Source of the DNA: Muribaculaceae bacterium Isolate-036 (Harlan) | GTDB lineage: Bacteria; Bacteroidota; Bacteroidia; Bacteroidales; Muribaculaceae | Assembly (NCBI GenBank): GCA_003833075.1 | Contig: RIAY01000015.1 | Location: 1 to 64,000, forward strand | Direction: 5' to 3' | Length of the DNA stretch: 64,000 nucleotides | Shown here: piece by piece, positions 9,684-18,628 of the stretch | How the letters are laid out: every line of letters starts with the position of its first letter | Position numbering within the stretch: position 1 is the first letter of the stretch | Notes under the pieces: model-generated | Database searches by the model: none | Told to the model about the DNA's origin: nothing | What the model saw: only the letters and a program-made list of their open reading frames with translations | Made by a program: the position numbers and the translations under genes

Positions 9684-10424
9684 TTACCGTTTTGTGAATA
9701 AAGAGCGGAGTCTGTCGAGCCATGATTGTTTTGTTTCGTAGTGGTAATCGTCAATGCCGACTATTGTCCCGACATTGAGCTTCGCCACTTTCGGTCTTCG
9801 AGAATTCATTTCTATTGTCGCCATGAATTTCTCTCTGTCTTTGAATGGTTGGTAAATCTGCTCTCTATACTCATCTATTGATTCATCACAGTAGTGTAGA
9901 TACTTGGGTGTCCAATATTTGATTTCTCGTTCAATGTTTAACTCAATCTGTTCCAGTAAATCCCGTTTGTTGAAATATAAGGCTAAACCTAACTGCAATT
10001 GGAAAACATAAATCCAATCACACTGGTTATGCTTGGTTATAAACTGTCTTATTAAATGATTTTTAAATTCCATTAAATCTCTGAAGAATACCACCTCTTT
10101 CAGAATCTTACCGAATTGAATTTCCACGCATGCCAAAGCTTCTGGAAAATAGTAATCATGTTGGTTATAGATAATTGTAAACTCATGTCTCTTATCTTGT
10201 AAATTGTCCCAGCATATTGGGTCCCCGAATCGTTTTGGATTTTCTTCCCATAAAGGAATTATTTCCAGAACCGGCAGGTAGTAATCACCGCCGAACCGGT
10301 CTTTTTGTAATCGCAATCCAATTATAAGAGGGTTTATTCTCATGTACAATGTCCTCTCCGTATATTTTGAAAGCACCGGGAATTTACTATGCCACTCTTT
10401 AAAAATATCTTTATATTGTTTCAT
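9684..10424 (-). CDS. unknown cytoplasmic protein, paralogue 2 of a tandem pair
   Basis: A 246-aa soluble protein related to the 8866-9618 product along its whole length (same EWH, IGLR, IPLW, RPKVAKLNVG and LDRLRSLF blocks). The intervening 65 bp holds no gene. The start at 10424 has the AATTATGAAA context of the cluster. A 75-bp inverted-repeat element begins 16 bp upstream of the start, in the presumed promoter or leader. Function unknown. Confidence 0.65.
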   Translation of the reverse strand: MKQYKDIFKEWHSKFPVLSKYTERTLYMRINPLIIGLRLQKDRFGGDYYLPVLEIIPLWEENPKRFGDPICWDNLQDKRHEFTIIYNQHDYYFPEALACVEIQFGKILKEVVFFRDLMEFKNHLIRQFITKHNQCDWIYVFQLQLGLALYFNKRDLLEQIELNIEREIKYWTPKYLHYCDESIDEYREQIYQPFKDREKFMATIEMNSRRPKVAKLNVGTIVGIDDYHYETKQSWLDRLRSLFTKR

Positions 10425-10439
10425 AATTATAATATTTTA

Positions 10440-10514
10440 AGAGAGTGTTTGGATTTAACTTTCATTCACGTGAATATGGATTTATATAATTCATGTTAAA
10501 TTCAAACACTCTCT
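10440..10514. mobile_element. 75-bp short inverted-repeat (MITE-like) element
   Basis: Terminal arms of 20 bp (AGAGAGTGTTTG at the left, its complement at the right) match with one mismatch. The interior holds a second palindrome around ATTCACGTGAAT. It lies between the 45-codon ORF and the paralogue at 10424. As with copy 1 of the longer element, its right end completes a TAG stop codon (10515-10513). It may instead act simply as a hairpin in the transcript. Confidence 0.55.
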
Positions 10515-10650
10515 AAATCTTGTTCTCAGCCAGATCCCAGACAGCATTGAATTCTTCCTCTGTGATGAAATTTTTGTATTCCAAGTAAATATCGGAGAAT
10601 TTCCGGCGAACTTCGGGCATATGGTTGACAACAGCATCGTCTCGCGTCAT
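10513..10650 (-). CDS. 45-residue hypothetical protein
   Basis: ATG at 10650, TAG at 10515-10513. The charged product (MPEVRRKFSDIYLEYKNF, then EEEFNAVWDLAENKI) has helix-like heptad spacing and looks coding. An AAAGGAATT stretch precedes the start. The stop codon overlaps the inverted-repeat element, so the protein may be a truncated form of something longer. It could belong to the downstream tandem-paralogue operon. Confidence 0.45.
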   Translation of the reverse strand: MTRDDAVVNHMPEVRRKFSDIYLEYKNFITEEEFNAVWDLAENKI

Positions 10651-10726
10651 TCTTGTAATTCCTTTGTCCGACTTATAGGAGAGTCTTTTTCATGGCGTTT
10701 GATTGGTTAGGGCGGTTTATAAACGA

Positions 10727-10761
10727 TTTTTGTCCTGATGTATTATACATCAGGACAAAAA
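10727..10761. terminator. bidirectional intrinsic terminator
   Basis: A perfect 16-bp inverted repeat (TTTTTGTCCTGATGTA and its complement) around a 3-bp loop, with a T-run on one side and an A-run on the other. It lies downstream of the DUF4954 gene, which ends at 10862 on the minus strand, and upstream of the 45-codon ORF. Confidence 0.75.
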
Positions 10762-10861
10762 TATACATTTATTATGATGTTTGCAAGATATTTGCAATAA
10801 AACTACATAAATGAATGCATAATTGCAGGGTGCTGTGTCACTATTTGCTTAAAATCTGATT

Positions 10862-12493
10862 CTATAGCTTAAGCATCTGGTTCTGAGCGGCAAGGTCGTC
10901 AAGATATTTATGGCGGTCTTCCTCGATCATACGGTCGAATTCGGCGGCGTAGTCGGCGATTACTTCGGCGGGGCGGCGCCAGCTGTCATCAAACCTGCCT
11001 GCAATCCATGACCTCTGCAGGTTGGGGTAATGCCTGAAGGCGTTGTCGAACACCTGTTCGATTTCCGTTATGCTCTCCTTGCTCATGGCGTGTTCAAGAG
11101 ATGTGCGGGTCATAAGCAATCCGGCGATGTCTACCCATGAGGCAGCTTCCACACCCGGTTCGCGTGCCGGAAAACCATTCTCGGCGGTATGGAGGTGGAG
11201 ATATTTGTAGATGGCAAGCCGATAAAGGTGACTTGCCCGTTCAAGAGCCGCACGGGTGAACTTCATGCCTTTGTAGCGTAGAAAGCGGTCATCGTCTGCG
11301 GGAAGTGCGAGAAGTTTGCGGATCACTTCGAGTGCATCGAGCATAGCGCCGACAGTCAGGGGATTGAGCACATCGAAGATAATGCGGTCGTGGAGAGGCA
11401 GTCTGCGTTTCTGGCGTCTGTCGCGTGTCGGCCATTTTTTCTCGTCCCTCATCAGTCCGCAGCTTCTGAGCATGGCGCCCGGTACCACCACTGTGGCGCC
11501 ACGGTCGTCACCGAAGAGGTATGAGAACGGGAACTGTGAAGAATCGGGGTGAGTCTTATGCTGCCCCATCAGCAGAGAGAAAGCGCCTATTTTTGCACCC
11601 AGCATGAGGTATGATCCGGAGGAGGTCTTCACGCCACGTTCGAGCAACCCCCAGTGCACGGGACCGAGCTTATACATATGGTTGCTCTGATTGGTGCCGC
11701 TGCCGGCGTTCATGAAGCTTGTCTGGCATCCTATGAGCAGAGAGGACTTATGCATGCTGACGGTGTAGGGACCGGCAAACAAAGCGCAAGCCTCGCCGTT
11801 TTCGAGCGAGCAGTTGGAGAAAACAAGAGAGTCATGGGCAGTGAACCCTTTCTCAATCACGGCTCCCTGCCCGATGTAACAGTGGCGTATGATTGCCGCC
11901 GAATCCACAACCCCGTCTTCAATTATGAATCCGTCGGCATCGACCCCCGCGCCGATACGCGCCAATGCCCTGCCATGGGCGGCATTGTTGATTACGGCTC
12001 CGTTGCGGAGTGAGGATGCTCCCTCGATGCGTACTTCCCGTCCGACTGCCACATTGAACAGTAAACCGCAATTCCGGATTACCGCTCCGTCTCCTATTGC
12101 TCTGTCAAGAGGGTAGTTGTTAATGTGTTCGTCGAATGATTCCTTTACAGGACCTCCCGCCCATGCCGGGTCGCGGGCAACAAGCATCGCAAGCTGAGCC
12201 GTAAGTCCCGGAAATATGCGTACGCTCCGTGAACCGGTCTCGTCAAGCACGCAGACTTCCGTGCCTATACCGCATAGCGCTTCGGTCTCCATCTCCAGAA
12301 GACCTACATTCTCGATTGTGACATCTGCGCCTATCCGGATATCTCCCGCAAATCTCACATTACGTATTTTCGTGAGGTCAGTGCCGTCGCAGACGTGCAC
12401 GCGCCCCCAGTCGGAGCTAACGCATCCGTTCTGCTCCAGTTCCCGTATTTCCCACCATTGCAGCGGTCTATATTGTCGTGTCGAGGTCATCAT
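10862..12493 (-). CDS. DUF4954 family protein (left-handed beta-helix, nucleotidyltransferase-like)
   Basis: Begins RQYRPLQWWEIRELEQNGC and continues with hexapeptide-like turns (VRFAGDIRIGADVTIENVG, NCGLLFNVAVGREV) that form a left-handed beta-helix, then a helical C-terminal part. This is the DUF4954 pattern common in Bacteroidales; such proteins resemble sugar-phosphate nucleotidyl- or acyltransferases, but the substrate is unknown. The frame is open to 12577, but the basic, arginine-rich stretch before the ATG-ATG at 12493-12488 is antisense-like. I place the start at that pair, which overlaps the last eight codons of hflX and suggests translational coupling. Confidence 0.85.
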   Translation of the reverse strand: MMTSTRQYRPLQWWEIRELEQNGCVSSDWGRVHVCDGTDLTKIRNVRFAGDIRIGADVTIENVGLLEMETEALCGIGTEVCVLDETGSRSVRIFPGLTAQLAMLVARDPAWAGGPVKESFDEHINNYPLDRAIGDGAVIRNCGLLFNVAVGREVRIEGASSLRNGAVINNAAHGRALARIGAGVDADGFIIEDGVVDSAAIIRHCYIGQGAVIEKGFTAHDSLVFSNCSLENGEACALFAGPYTVSMHKSSLLIGCQTSFMNAGSGTNQSNHMYKLGPVHWGLLERGVKTSSGSYLMLGAKIGAFSLLMGQHKTHPDSSQFPFSYLFGDDRGATVVVPGAMLRSCGLMRDEKKWPTRDRRQKRRLPLHDRIIFDVLNPLTVGAMLDALEVIRKLLALPADDDRFLRYKGMKFTRAALERASHLYRLAIYKYLHLHTAENGFPAREPGVEAASWVDIAGLLMTRTSLEHAMSKESITEIEQVFDNAFRHYPNLQRSWIAGRFDDSWRRPAEVIADYAAEFDRMIEEDRHKYLDDLAAQNQMLKL

Positions 12494-13697
12494 ATTTCTG
12501 GAAGAGAAAGTCGTTGTACGGGAATCTTTCTGTATGAATCTCCTTCGCCTTCTCATAGAGCATCTCCTTGAGGGCATCGATGTTGGTCTTCTCTTTTGCG
12601 GAGATAAAGACGCAGTTGTTGTTCATTTTCGACATCCAGGTCTGCTTGAATTCATCAAGCGAGATATTCTCCCTTTTTTTCGGAGTGAGGTCATCAGGGT
12701 CTTTCGGGGTATAAGAGAATGCATCAATCTTGTTGAACACCAGAATCATCGGTTTTTCGGCGGCACCGCATACATCCGCAAGTGTCTTGTTCACCACCTC
12801 GATCTGTTCCTCGAACTGGGGATGGCTGACATCCACCACGTGCACAAGGACATCCGCCTCTCTCACTTCATCAAGTGTTGACTTGAACGAATCGACAAGG
12901 TGAGTGGGGAGTTTGCGTATGAACCCTACGGTGTCGGAAAGGAGGAAGGGGAGGTTGTCGATTATGACTTTACGCACTGTGGTGTCAAGAGTGGCGAAGA
13001 GCTTGTTTTCTGCGAATACATCGCTCTTGCTGAGAAGGTTCATCAGCGTGGATTTTCCCACGTTGGTGTAACCCACGAGTGCCACTCGCGTAAGTTTTCC
13101 ACGGTTTTTGCGCTGGATGCTTTTCTGGCTGTCGATGCGTTTCAGCTCATCCTTGAGTCTTGAGATCTTGTCGAGGATGATTCGGCGGTCTGTCTCTATC
13201 TGAGTCTCGCCGGGACCACGCATGCCGATACCTCCCCGCTGTCGCTCAAGGTGTGTCCACATCCTTGTAAGACGTGGCAGCAGATACTGATATTGTGCCA
13301 GTTCCACCTGCGTGCGTGCAGTGGCGGTCTGTGCTCTTTTTGCGAATATGTCGAGAATCAGGCTCGTGCGGTCGAGAATCTTTACTTTCAGCTCGCGTTC
13401 GATATTGGCGACCTGCTTCGGAGAGAGGTCATCGTCGAAAATCACAAGACCTATCTCGTTGTCTTCCACATATTGCCGGATTTCTTCAAGCTTTCCTGTG
13501 CCTACGTATGTTCGCGGGTTGGGATAGTCCATTTTCTGGACGAACCGCTTCTCCGGCTCGGCACCTGCCGTGCGTGCGAGAAATGCCAGTTCATCGAGGT
13601 ATTCGTTGGCTTTGATTTCGTTTTGCGCTTTAGTGGCAAGCCCGACAAGCACAGTGCGCTCGTTGGCTTCTTTATTTATAATGTTGTCTTCTATCAT
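12468..13697 (-). CDS. hflX: GTPase HflX
   Basis: 409 aa, full length for the family. The N-terminal HflX domain includes RTYVGTGKLEEI and the glycine-rich RGGIGMRGPGETQIETDRR (about 154-172). The G domain has G1 GYTNVGKST (209-217), G3 DTVGF, G4 NKID and G5 SAKE near the C-terminus. HflX binds and splits stalled ribosomes and has GTPase activity. It is followed by the overlapping DUF4954 gene, probably in one transcript. Confidence 0.97.
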   Translation of the reverse strand: MIEDNIINKEANERTVLVGLATKAQNEIKANEYLDELAFLARTAGAEPEKRFVQKMDYPNPRTYVGTGKLEEIRQYVEDNEIGLVIFDDDLSPKQVANIERELKVKILDRTSLILDIFAKRAQTATARTQVELAQYQYLLPRLTRMWTHLERQRGGIGMRGPGETQIETDRRIILDKISRLKDELKRIDSQKSIQRKNRGKLTRVALVGYTNVGKSTLMNLLSKSDVFAENKLFATLDTTVRKVIIDNLPFLLSDTVGFIRKLPTHLVDSFKSTLDEVREADVLVHVVDVSHPQFEEQIEVVNKTLADVCGAAEKPMILVFNKIDAFSYTPKDPDDLTPKKRENISLDEFKQTWMSKMNNNCVFISAKEKTNIDALKEMLYEKAKEIHTERFPYNDFLFQKYDDLDTTI

Positions 13698-13751
13698 ATT
13701 ATTTCAAAGCAATTTCAATTGCAAAGATAGCAATCAATTTCTTATACAACA

Positions 13752-13796
13752 AACATCGGCACGAAATCGCTTAAGATTTCGTGCCGATGTTCGTTT
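13752..13796. terminator. long hairpin, probable terminator of the OmpH-like gene
   Basis: A perfect 17-bp inverted repeat (AACATCGGCACGAAATC and complement) around a 6-bp loop, between the end of the OmpH-like gene and the start of hflX. T-runs after it are weak on both strands. Confidence 0.6.
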
Positions 13797-13867
13797 GTTT
13801 GACTGTCGGAGGAGGCGTGATGCCGACCCCGGTCAGTACAGAAGATGCGTTTTCAACAGCTTCCTGT

Positions 13868-14467
13868 TTATTTTTTAGCCACTTTGTTATATCTTGCGTT
13901 AAGACCTTCCACAACTTCATCGGTTATGTCAAGTTCGGGATTGATATAGAGAGTGGATGCTTTCTGGAATATCGCATCGTATCCTCTGGTCTTGTTGTAA
14001 TCCTTGATGAATTTTGTAATTGAATCTATTACCGCCTGCTGAGCCTGCATCGCTGCGTTTTGGTAGTTGTTCTGAAGAGAGGATATGTTGCGTTGCGCCT
14101 CAGTCTGCATGTTGTTGATTGTCTGCTCGTCCTGACGATAAGAGGCTTCGGAGAGATAGCCGTTGTTCTGCATTTTGTTCTGCATGGTGGCGGCAAAATT
14201 CTGGATTTTGTTTTCGTGGCGTTTCGCCGCGCTTTCCATATTTGTCTGCATGCGTAGCATCTCTTCGTTATAGTCTTTGGCAAGGTTGTATTTGCTAAGA
14301 ACCGAGTCAAGATCCACATAGCGGTAATTGGGAAGATTTACTTCTGTCTTTGCAGCCTTAGCCTTGCCGGCGGGGGCATCTTTCTTTGCATCTTCTGAAT
14401 TGCATGCTGTAGCTATTAGCGCGATGACAGCGAGTGATGCCACAATGAATGAGTTGATCTTTTTCAT
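13868..14467 (-). CDS. OmpH/Skp family periplasmic lipoprotein
   Basis: 199 aa with a lipoprotein signal (VIALIATAC, lipidated Cys22). Then the OmpH/Skp pattern: a beta strand YRYVDLDSVL, a long coiled coil of Q/N-rich helices (about 65-165), and a closing segment ASTLYINPELDITDEVVEGLN. Skp-type proteins form jellyfish-shaped trimers that hold outer-membrane proteins in the periplasm; lipid-anchored versions are frequent in Bacteroidota. It stands alone, with its own promoter upstream and a terminator hairpin downstream. Confidence 0.88.
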   Translation of the reverse strand: MKKINSFIVASLAVIALIATACNSEDAKKDAPAGKAKAAKTEVNLPNYRYVDLDSVLSKYNLAKDYNEEMLRMQTNMESAAKRHENKIQNFAATMQNKMQNNGYLSEASYRQDEQTINNMQTEAQRNISSLQNNYQNAAMQAQQAVIDSITKFIKDYNKTRGYDAIFQKASTLYINPELDITDEVVEGLNARYNKVAKK

Positions 14468-14595
14468 TTTTATTATGATGTTGTTTTTTTATATGTAATA
14501 TGGAAATATCATACCCTTTGCTTTTTATTCATTCTGGAATTGCCCTGGTGTCCGTGGCAACCTACAGATTTTTCCCCCGCGAAGCGAAAGGAGAG

Positions 14596-14603
14596 CAAAA
14601 GTA
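14596..14603 (-). promoter_or_regulatory. Bacteroidota -7 box for the OmpH-like gene
   Basis: On the minus strand the sequence reads TACTTTTG, a perfect TAnnTTTG box. The -33 box is poor (TTTA-like at a short distance). Confidence 0.45.
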
Positions 14604-14728
14604 ACGATATTCCGAGAAATAAAGTAATCAGTAGTGTTAATTTCACTTTTTTTAATTCATTTAAGGTTATTGAGATGCAAAATTAACTAAAAAATTGAAA
14701 AAAGCGTCTATTTCTCCGATTATTTTGT

Positions 14729-14736
14729 TAACTTTG
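14729..14736 (+). promoter_or_regulatory. Bacteroidota -7 box for the pepD operon
   Basis: TAACTTTG fits TAnnTTTG and lies about 100 bp before the ATG at 14836. The -33 box is weak. Confidence 0.45.
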
Positions 14737-14835
14737 GAGTGTTGCCGCATATGTACGTGTGCCGATTCATGAGGGCGCAAACGTGCGTTGCAACGCAAAT
14801 AAACAGGTATAACCAAATAATAAAAAACATATTTT

Positions 14836-16293
14836 ATGGAAGTAAAAGACCTTAAACCGGAATTGATCTGGAAATGTTTCGATGAGATTACAAAAATTCC
14901 GCGTCCCTCCTGCCATGAGGAGCAGATACGTGACTTTCTTCTGAAATTCGCGGCAGACCACAATATAGAAGTGCGCACTGACAAGGTGGGCAACGTGGTC
15001 ATGAGCAAACCCGCCACACCCGGACATGAGAGCGCGCCGACCGTGATTCTGCAGTCACACATGGATATGGTGGCGGAAAAAAACAACGACACAGAGCATG
15101 ATTTTCTCAAAGATCCGATTCAGACCTATATCGACGGAGAATGGGTTAAAGCCCGTGGCACCACGCTCGGTGCGGACAACGGCATAGGCATGGCGGCGGC
15201 AATGGCTGTCATGATCGATGACTCTCTGGTGCATGGTCCCGTGGAGGCTCTCTTTACCGTAAACGAAGAGATCGGTCTTGAGGGTGCGCAGAATCTTGGC
15301 AAAGACATGATAACAGGCACAATGCTTCTGAATCTTGACTCAGAAGATGACGGAGAGATTTTCGTGGGCTGTGCCGGCGGCATAGACACTACCGCCACAT
15401 TTACATATCGCCGCAGTTACACTCCGGAGAATTTCAAATATATGCGTGTTTCGGTAACCGGTCTTCTCGGAGGTCACAGCGGCAGCGATATCAACCTCGG
15501 TCGTGCCAACGCCAATAAAGTCATAGCCCGCTTCATCTGGGAGTGCTCGCAGAGCTGGGATATAACGGTGTGCTCGTTCGAGGGCGGCAATCTCCGCAAT
15601 GCAATTCCGCGTGAGGCAAACGCAGTGTTCGGCATACACAGCGACCACAAGGAGGCGATGATGCATCACCTCAACAAATATGCCGCTGAAATCCGCAATG
15701 AATATTCCGGTGTGGAGCCCTCGATGGATTTGCGCATCGAAGAGTATGACCGTCCGGAATTCTGCATGGATTCGGAGACTTCGATAGCGTTGATACGCGC
15801 CATATATTCCGCGCCACACGGCGTGTATTCGATGAGCCGCGATATAGAGGGACTTGTGGAGACATCCACGAATCTCGCAAGTGTGAAGCTTGTGGGCGAT
15901 GACAAGGTTGTTGTCACAACTTCGCAGAGATCATCGGTCGAGAGCCGCAAGAATGACATGGCGGGTCAGGTCGAGGCTCATTTCCAGCTTGCCGGCGCCG
16001 AGGTCACTCACAGTGACGGCTATCCGGGATGGGCTCCCAATATGAATTCGGAAATAATGAAGATCACTGCCGAAGCCTATGACGAACTCTTCGGCAAGAA
16101 GCCGGCGATCAAGGCTATTCACGCCGGTCTTGAGTGTGGTCTTTTCCTTGCCAAATATCCGAATCTCGACATGGTAAGTTTCGGTCCGACAATGACAGGC
16201 GTTCATTCACCCGATGAGAAACTGTATATACCGACAGTAGAGAAATTCTGGCAGCATCTCTGCAGGGTGCTCGAAAAAGTGTCGGCATTATGA
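14836..16293 (+). CDS. pepD: aminoacyl-histidine dipeptidase (M20C), first copy
   Basis: 485 aa, the usual length for cytosolic PepD. Di-zinc M20 residues are visible: SHMDMV (His75, Asp77), GADNGIGM (bridging Asp114), NEEIGLEG (catalytic Glu144, Glu145), LNLDSEDDGE (Asp168) and HAGLECG near the C-terminus. The lid domain lies between about 185 and 380. It cleaves dipeptides such as Xaa-His in the cytoplasm. First gene of an operon; its stop overlaps the muramidase start (ATGA at 16290-16293). A second pepD follows the muramidase. Confidence 0.96.
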   Translation: MEVKDLKPELIWKCFDEITKIPRPSCHEEQIRDFLLKFAADHNIEVRTDKVGNVVMSKPATPGHESAPTVILQSHMDMVAEKNNDTEHDFLKDPIQTYIDGEWVKARGTTLGADNGIGMAAAMAVMIDDSLVHGPVEALFTVNEEIGLEGAQNLGKDMITGTMLLNLDSEDDGEIFVGCAGGIDTTATFTYRRSYTPENFKYMRVSVTGLLGGHSGSDINLGRANANKVIARFIWECSQSWDITVCSFEGGNLRNAIPREANAVFGIHSDHKEAMMHHLNKYAAEIRNEYSGVEPSMDLRIEEYDRPEFCMDSETSIALIRAIYSAPHGVYSMSRDIEGLVETSTNLASVKLVGDDKVVVTTSQRSSVESRKNDMAGQVEAHFQLAGAEVTHSDGYPGWAPNMNSEIMKITAEAYDELFGKKPAIKAIHAGLECGLFLAKYPNLDMVSFGPTMTGVHSPDEKLYIPTVEKFWQHLCRVLEKVSAL

Positions 16294-17012
16294 AATCGCT
16301 GATCCTCGGGTCGGTTCTGGTGGCATCGGTTGCCGCCGGACCAGCCTGCGGGGTCTCCGGACAGCAGACTGAAACCGGAAGTGAGAAAGAACCCCGCCAG
16401 GTAAGAGTGGATTCGGTGCCGGAGGTGGATGAGTCTACACGTTATTCGAAACTGTCGGACGAGGATTTCCGTATCGTGGCTGAAGAACTCGGAGTGGAGG
16501 TTGCGGCAATAAAGGCTGTGGTTTCCATAGAAGCCGGTGCCAATATGAAAGGTTTCTGGGCACCGGGTGTGCCGGTGATCAATTTCGACAGAACGATGTA
16601 TAACCGCTTCCGTTCCAAGGCTAAGGACAAATCAGGCGCCAAAGGAGAAAAAGTGCCTGCAGGACTCACCGGTTATGCCCTCAGAGAATGGACACTTCTG
16701 ATCAATGCCCGTAAGGTAAACGCGCAGGGTGCCAATATGGGCACGTTCTGGGGAATGTTTCAGATAGGAGGTTTCAATTACAAGCTTTGTGGCTGCGAGT
16801 CTGTGGATGAGATGGTTCGTCTTATGTCTTATTCGGAGCTTCAGCAACTTGAACTTTTCGCAACTTTCATTACAAACACCGGAATGCTTGCCGACCTTAA
16901 AAACAAGAATTGGTCCGGTTTTGCCCGAAAATATAATGGGGCAAGTTATGCAAGAAGGGGATATCACACGAAAATGGCGAAAGCTTATGCCAAATTTAAA
17001 AAACAGGAATAA
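16290..17012 (+). CDS. exported N-acetylmuramidase (DUF3380-type), probable lipoprotein
   Basis: 240 aa. A short signal ends in AAGPAC, a possible lipobox with Cys20. The enzymatic domain starts near residue 52 (SKLSDEDFRIVAEELGVEVA). It has the putative catalytic Glu81 in VSIEAGANMKGFW, FDRTMYNRF, and GTFWGMFQIGGFNYKLCG, which fit the N-acetylmuramidase family known from phage endolysins and bacterial murein hydrolases. It overlaps pepD copy 1 by 4 bp and ends 2 bp before pepD copy 2, so it is cotranscribed and coupled with both dipeptidases. A role in peptidoglycan turnover, with the peptidases finishing the peptides, is inference. Confidence 0.85.
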   Translation: MKSLILGSVLVASVAAGPACGVSGQQTETGSEKEPRQVRVDSVPEVDESTRYSKLSDEDFRIVAEELGVEVAAIKAVVSIEAGANMKGFWAPGVPVINFDRTMYNRFRSKAKDKSGAKGEKVPAGLTGYALREWTLLINARKVNAQGANMGTFWGMFQIGGFNYKLCGCESVDEMVRLMSYSELQQLELFATFITNTGMLADLKNKNWSGFARKYNGASYARRGYHTKMAKAYAKFKKQE

Positions 17013-17014
17013 TT

Positions 17015-18469
17015 ATGAAAATCACTGATCTTGAACCCGGATTGATCTGGGAATGTTTCGATGAAATAACAAAAGTGCCACGTCCGACGCATCATCTCGA
17101 CAAGATGCGTGAGTTTTTGATAGATTGGGCTAAACGTCATGGCATAGAGGCACATTGCGACAGTGTCGGCAATGTGATGATGAAGAAGGCGGCTACGCCG
17201 GGTCACGAGAATGCGCCAGTGGTCATACTTCAAGGTCATCAGGATATGGTTGCCGAAAAGCGTCCCGGTGTGGAACATGACTTTCTTACGGATCCCATCA
17301 AAACGGTTGTTGACGGAGAATGGGTAAGGGCTGAAGGCACGACACTCGGTGCTGACAATGGCATGGGATGCGCGGCAGCTATGGCTGTGCTGCTCGACAA
17401 GGATCTTGTGCACGGACCGATTGAATGCCTGTTCACAGTAGATGAAGAGCAAGGTCTCATCGGTGCGAACGGACTTGAAAAGGGGTTCGTGACAGGAGAT
17501 ATACTTCTGAACCTTGATTCCGAGGAGATGGGACAACTCGTAATAGGGTGTGCCGGAGGAAAAGTGACTCTTGCCTCGCTTCCTTATACCATGGAAAAAG
17601 CGGCGGAAGGTCAGATTTTCCATCGTGTGTCGTTCAGTAATCTCAAAGGCGGACACTCAGGTATGGAAATCGCTCTCGGACGCGCCAACGCCAATCAGCA
17701 GCTGTGTCGTTTCCTTTGGGAAGCCGACAGAAAGTTCGGTATCACTCTTGCGGAGATAGACGGCGGGAATCTTGCCAATGCCATTCCCCGTGACGCTCAC
17801 GCCGTGATAGGCATCCCTGCGGAATATGAAACGGGATTCCATGAGTTCGCCGCATATTTCGATAAATGTGTACATGCTGAATTTATGGCTGCCGAAGGAA
17901 AAGATTTTACATTTGAGGTCAAAGAGGAAGAGGCGCGTGCCGAGGTCATTGACTGCAAGACCGCGCATAATCTTATTTCAGCTGTTTTCGCTTGTCCTAA
18001 CGGAGTGCAGGGTATGTCGCTTGCGATTCCAGGACTTGTAGAGACATCGTGCAATCTTGCCTCTGTAAAGATGACGGATGGCGGACGCATCGATATTACC
18101 GTTCACCAGCGCTCATCTGTCGATTCGCGACGCGATGAGATTGCAGACAGGGTGAAAGCTCTCTTCAGTATGATAGGAGCGGAAGTCTCTTTTGATGACG
18201 CCTATGTGGGCTGGGCTCCGAATCCGGAATCCAAAGTGCTAAAAGTTGCTGAAGAAAGTTATGAAGAGCTTTTTCACCACAAACCGAAAGTGGAGGCTCT
18301 TCATGCTGGTCTTGAATGCGGTCTATTCCTTGAGAAGATGCCCGCACTCGACATGGTCAGCTTCGGACCTACTCTGAAAGATATCCATTCGCCTAACGAA
18401 AAGGCAAATATCGCATCTGTCGGTGATTTCTGGAAGTTGCTGACAGATATACTGCGCAGACTTGCATAG
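17015..18469 (+). CDS. pepD: aminoacyl-histidine dipeptidase (M20C), second copy
   Basis: 484 aa, paralogue of the first pepD, with the same start (LxPxLIWxCFDEITKxPRP) and metal ligands: QGHQDMV (the residue after HxD spacing kept), GADNGMGC, DEEQGLIG, NLDSEEMG and HAGLECG. Conservation over the whole length implies both copies are active. Last gene of the pepD-muramidase-pepD operon. Confidence 0.95.
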   Translation: MKITDLEPGLIWECFDEITKVPRPTHHLDKMREFLIDWAKRHGIEAHCDSVGNVMMKKAATPGHENAPVVILQGHQDMVAEKRPGVEHDFLTDPIKTVVDGEWVRAEGTTLGADNGMGCAAAMAVLLDKDLVHGPIECLFTVDEEQGLIGANGLEKGFVTGDILLNLDSEEMGQLVIGCAGGKVTLASLPYTMEKAAEGQIFHRVSFSNLKGGHSGMEIALGRANANQQLCRFLWEADRKFGITLAEIDGGNLANAIPRDAHAVIGIPAEYETGFHEFAAYFDKCVHAEFMAAEGKDFTFEVKEEEARAEVIDCKTAHNLISAVFACPNGVQGMSLAIPGLVETSCNLASVKMTDGGRIDITVHQRSSVDSRRDEIADRVKALFSMIGAEVSFDDAYVGWAPNPESKVLKVAEESYEELFHHKPKVEALHAGLECGLFLEKMPALDMVSFGPTLKDIHSPNEKANIASVGDFWKLLTDILRRLA

Positions 18470-18628
18470 TTGAATTATACCAATAATAATACGGTTTTCA
18501 AGATAATGTCGAGACCGGGAATCCAGCGCGTGTCTTACGCCGGGTTTCCGGTCTTTGGCATAAATATCTTTCCTAAACCAATTGGATGGAGGCGTTGTTA
18601 TATTAAAAGAAAAGTTAAAGAATTAAAA

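Larger units (their letters stand above)
14468..14835. other. divergent intergenic region between OmpH-like gene and pepD
   Basis: Contains no ORF with coding character. It holds a minus-strand promoter (-7 at 14603-14596) with a roughly 130-nt leader for the OmpH-like gene, and a plus-strand promoter (-7 at 14729-14736) for the first dipeptidase gene. No structured RNA is recognised. Confidence 0.6.

Noticed and set aside
18512..18554. A terminator after the second pepD.
   Set aside because: Only a 7-bp stem with a long loop and a poor T-run.
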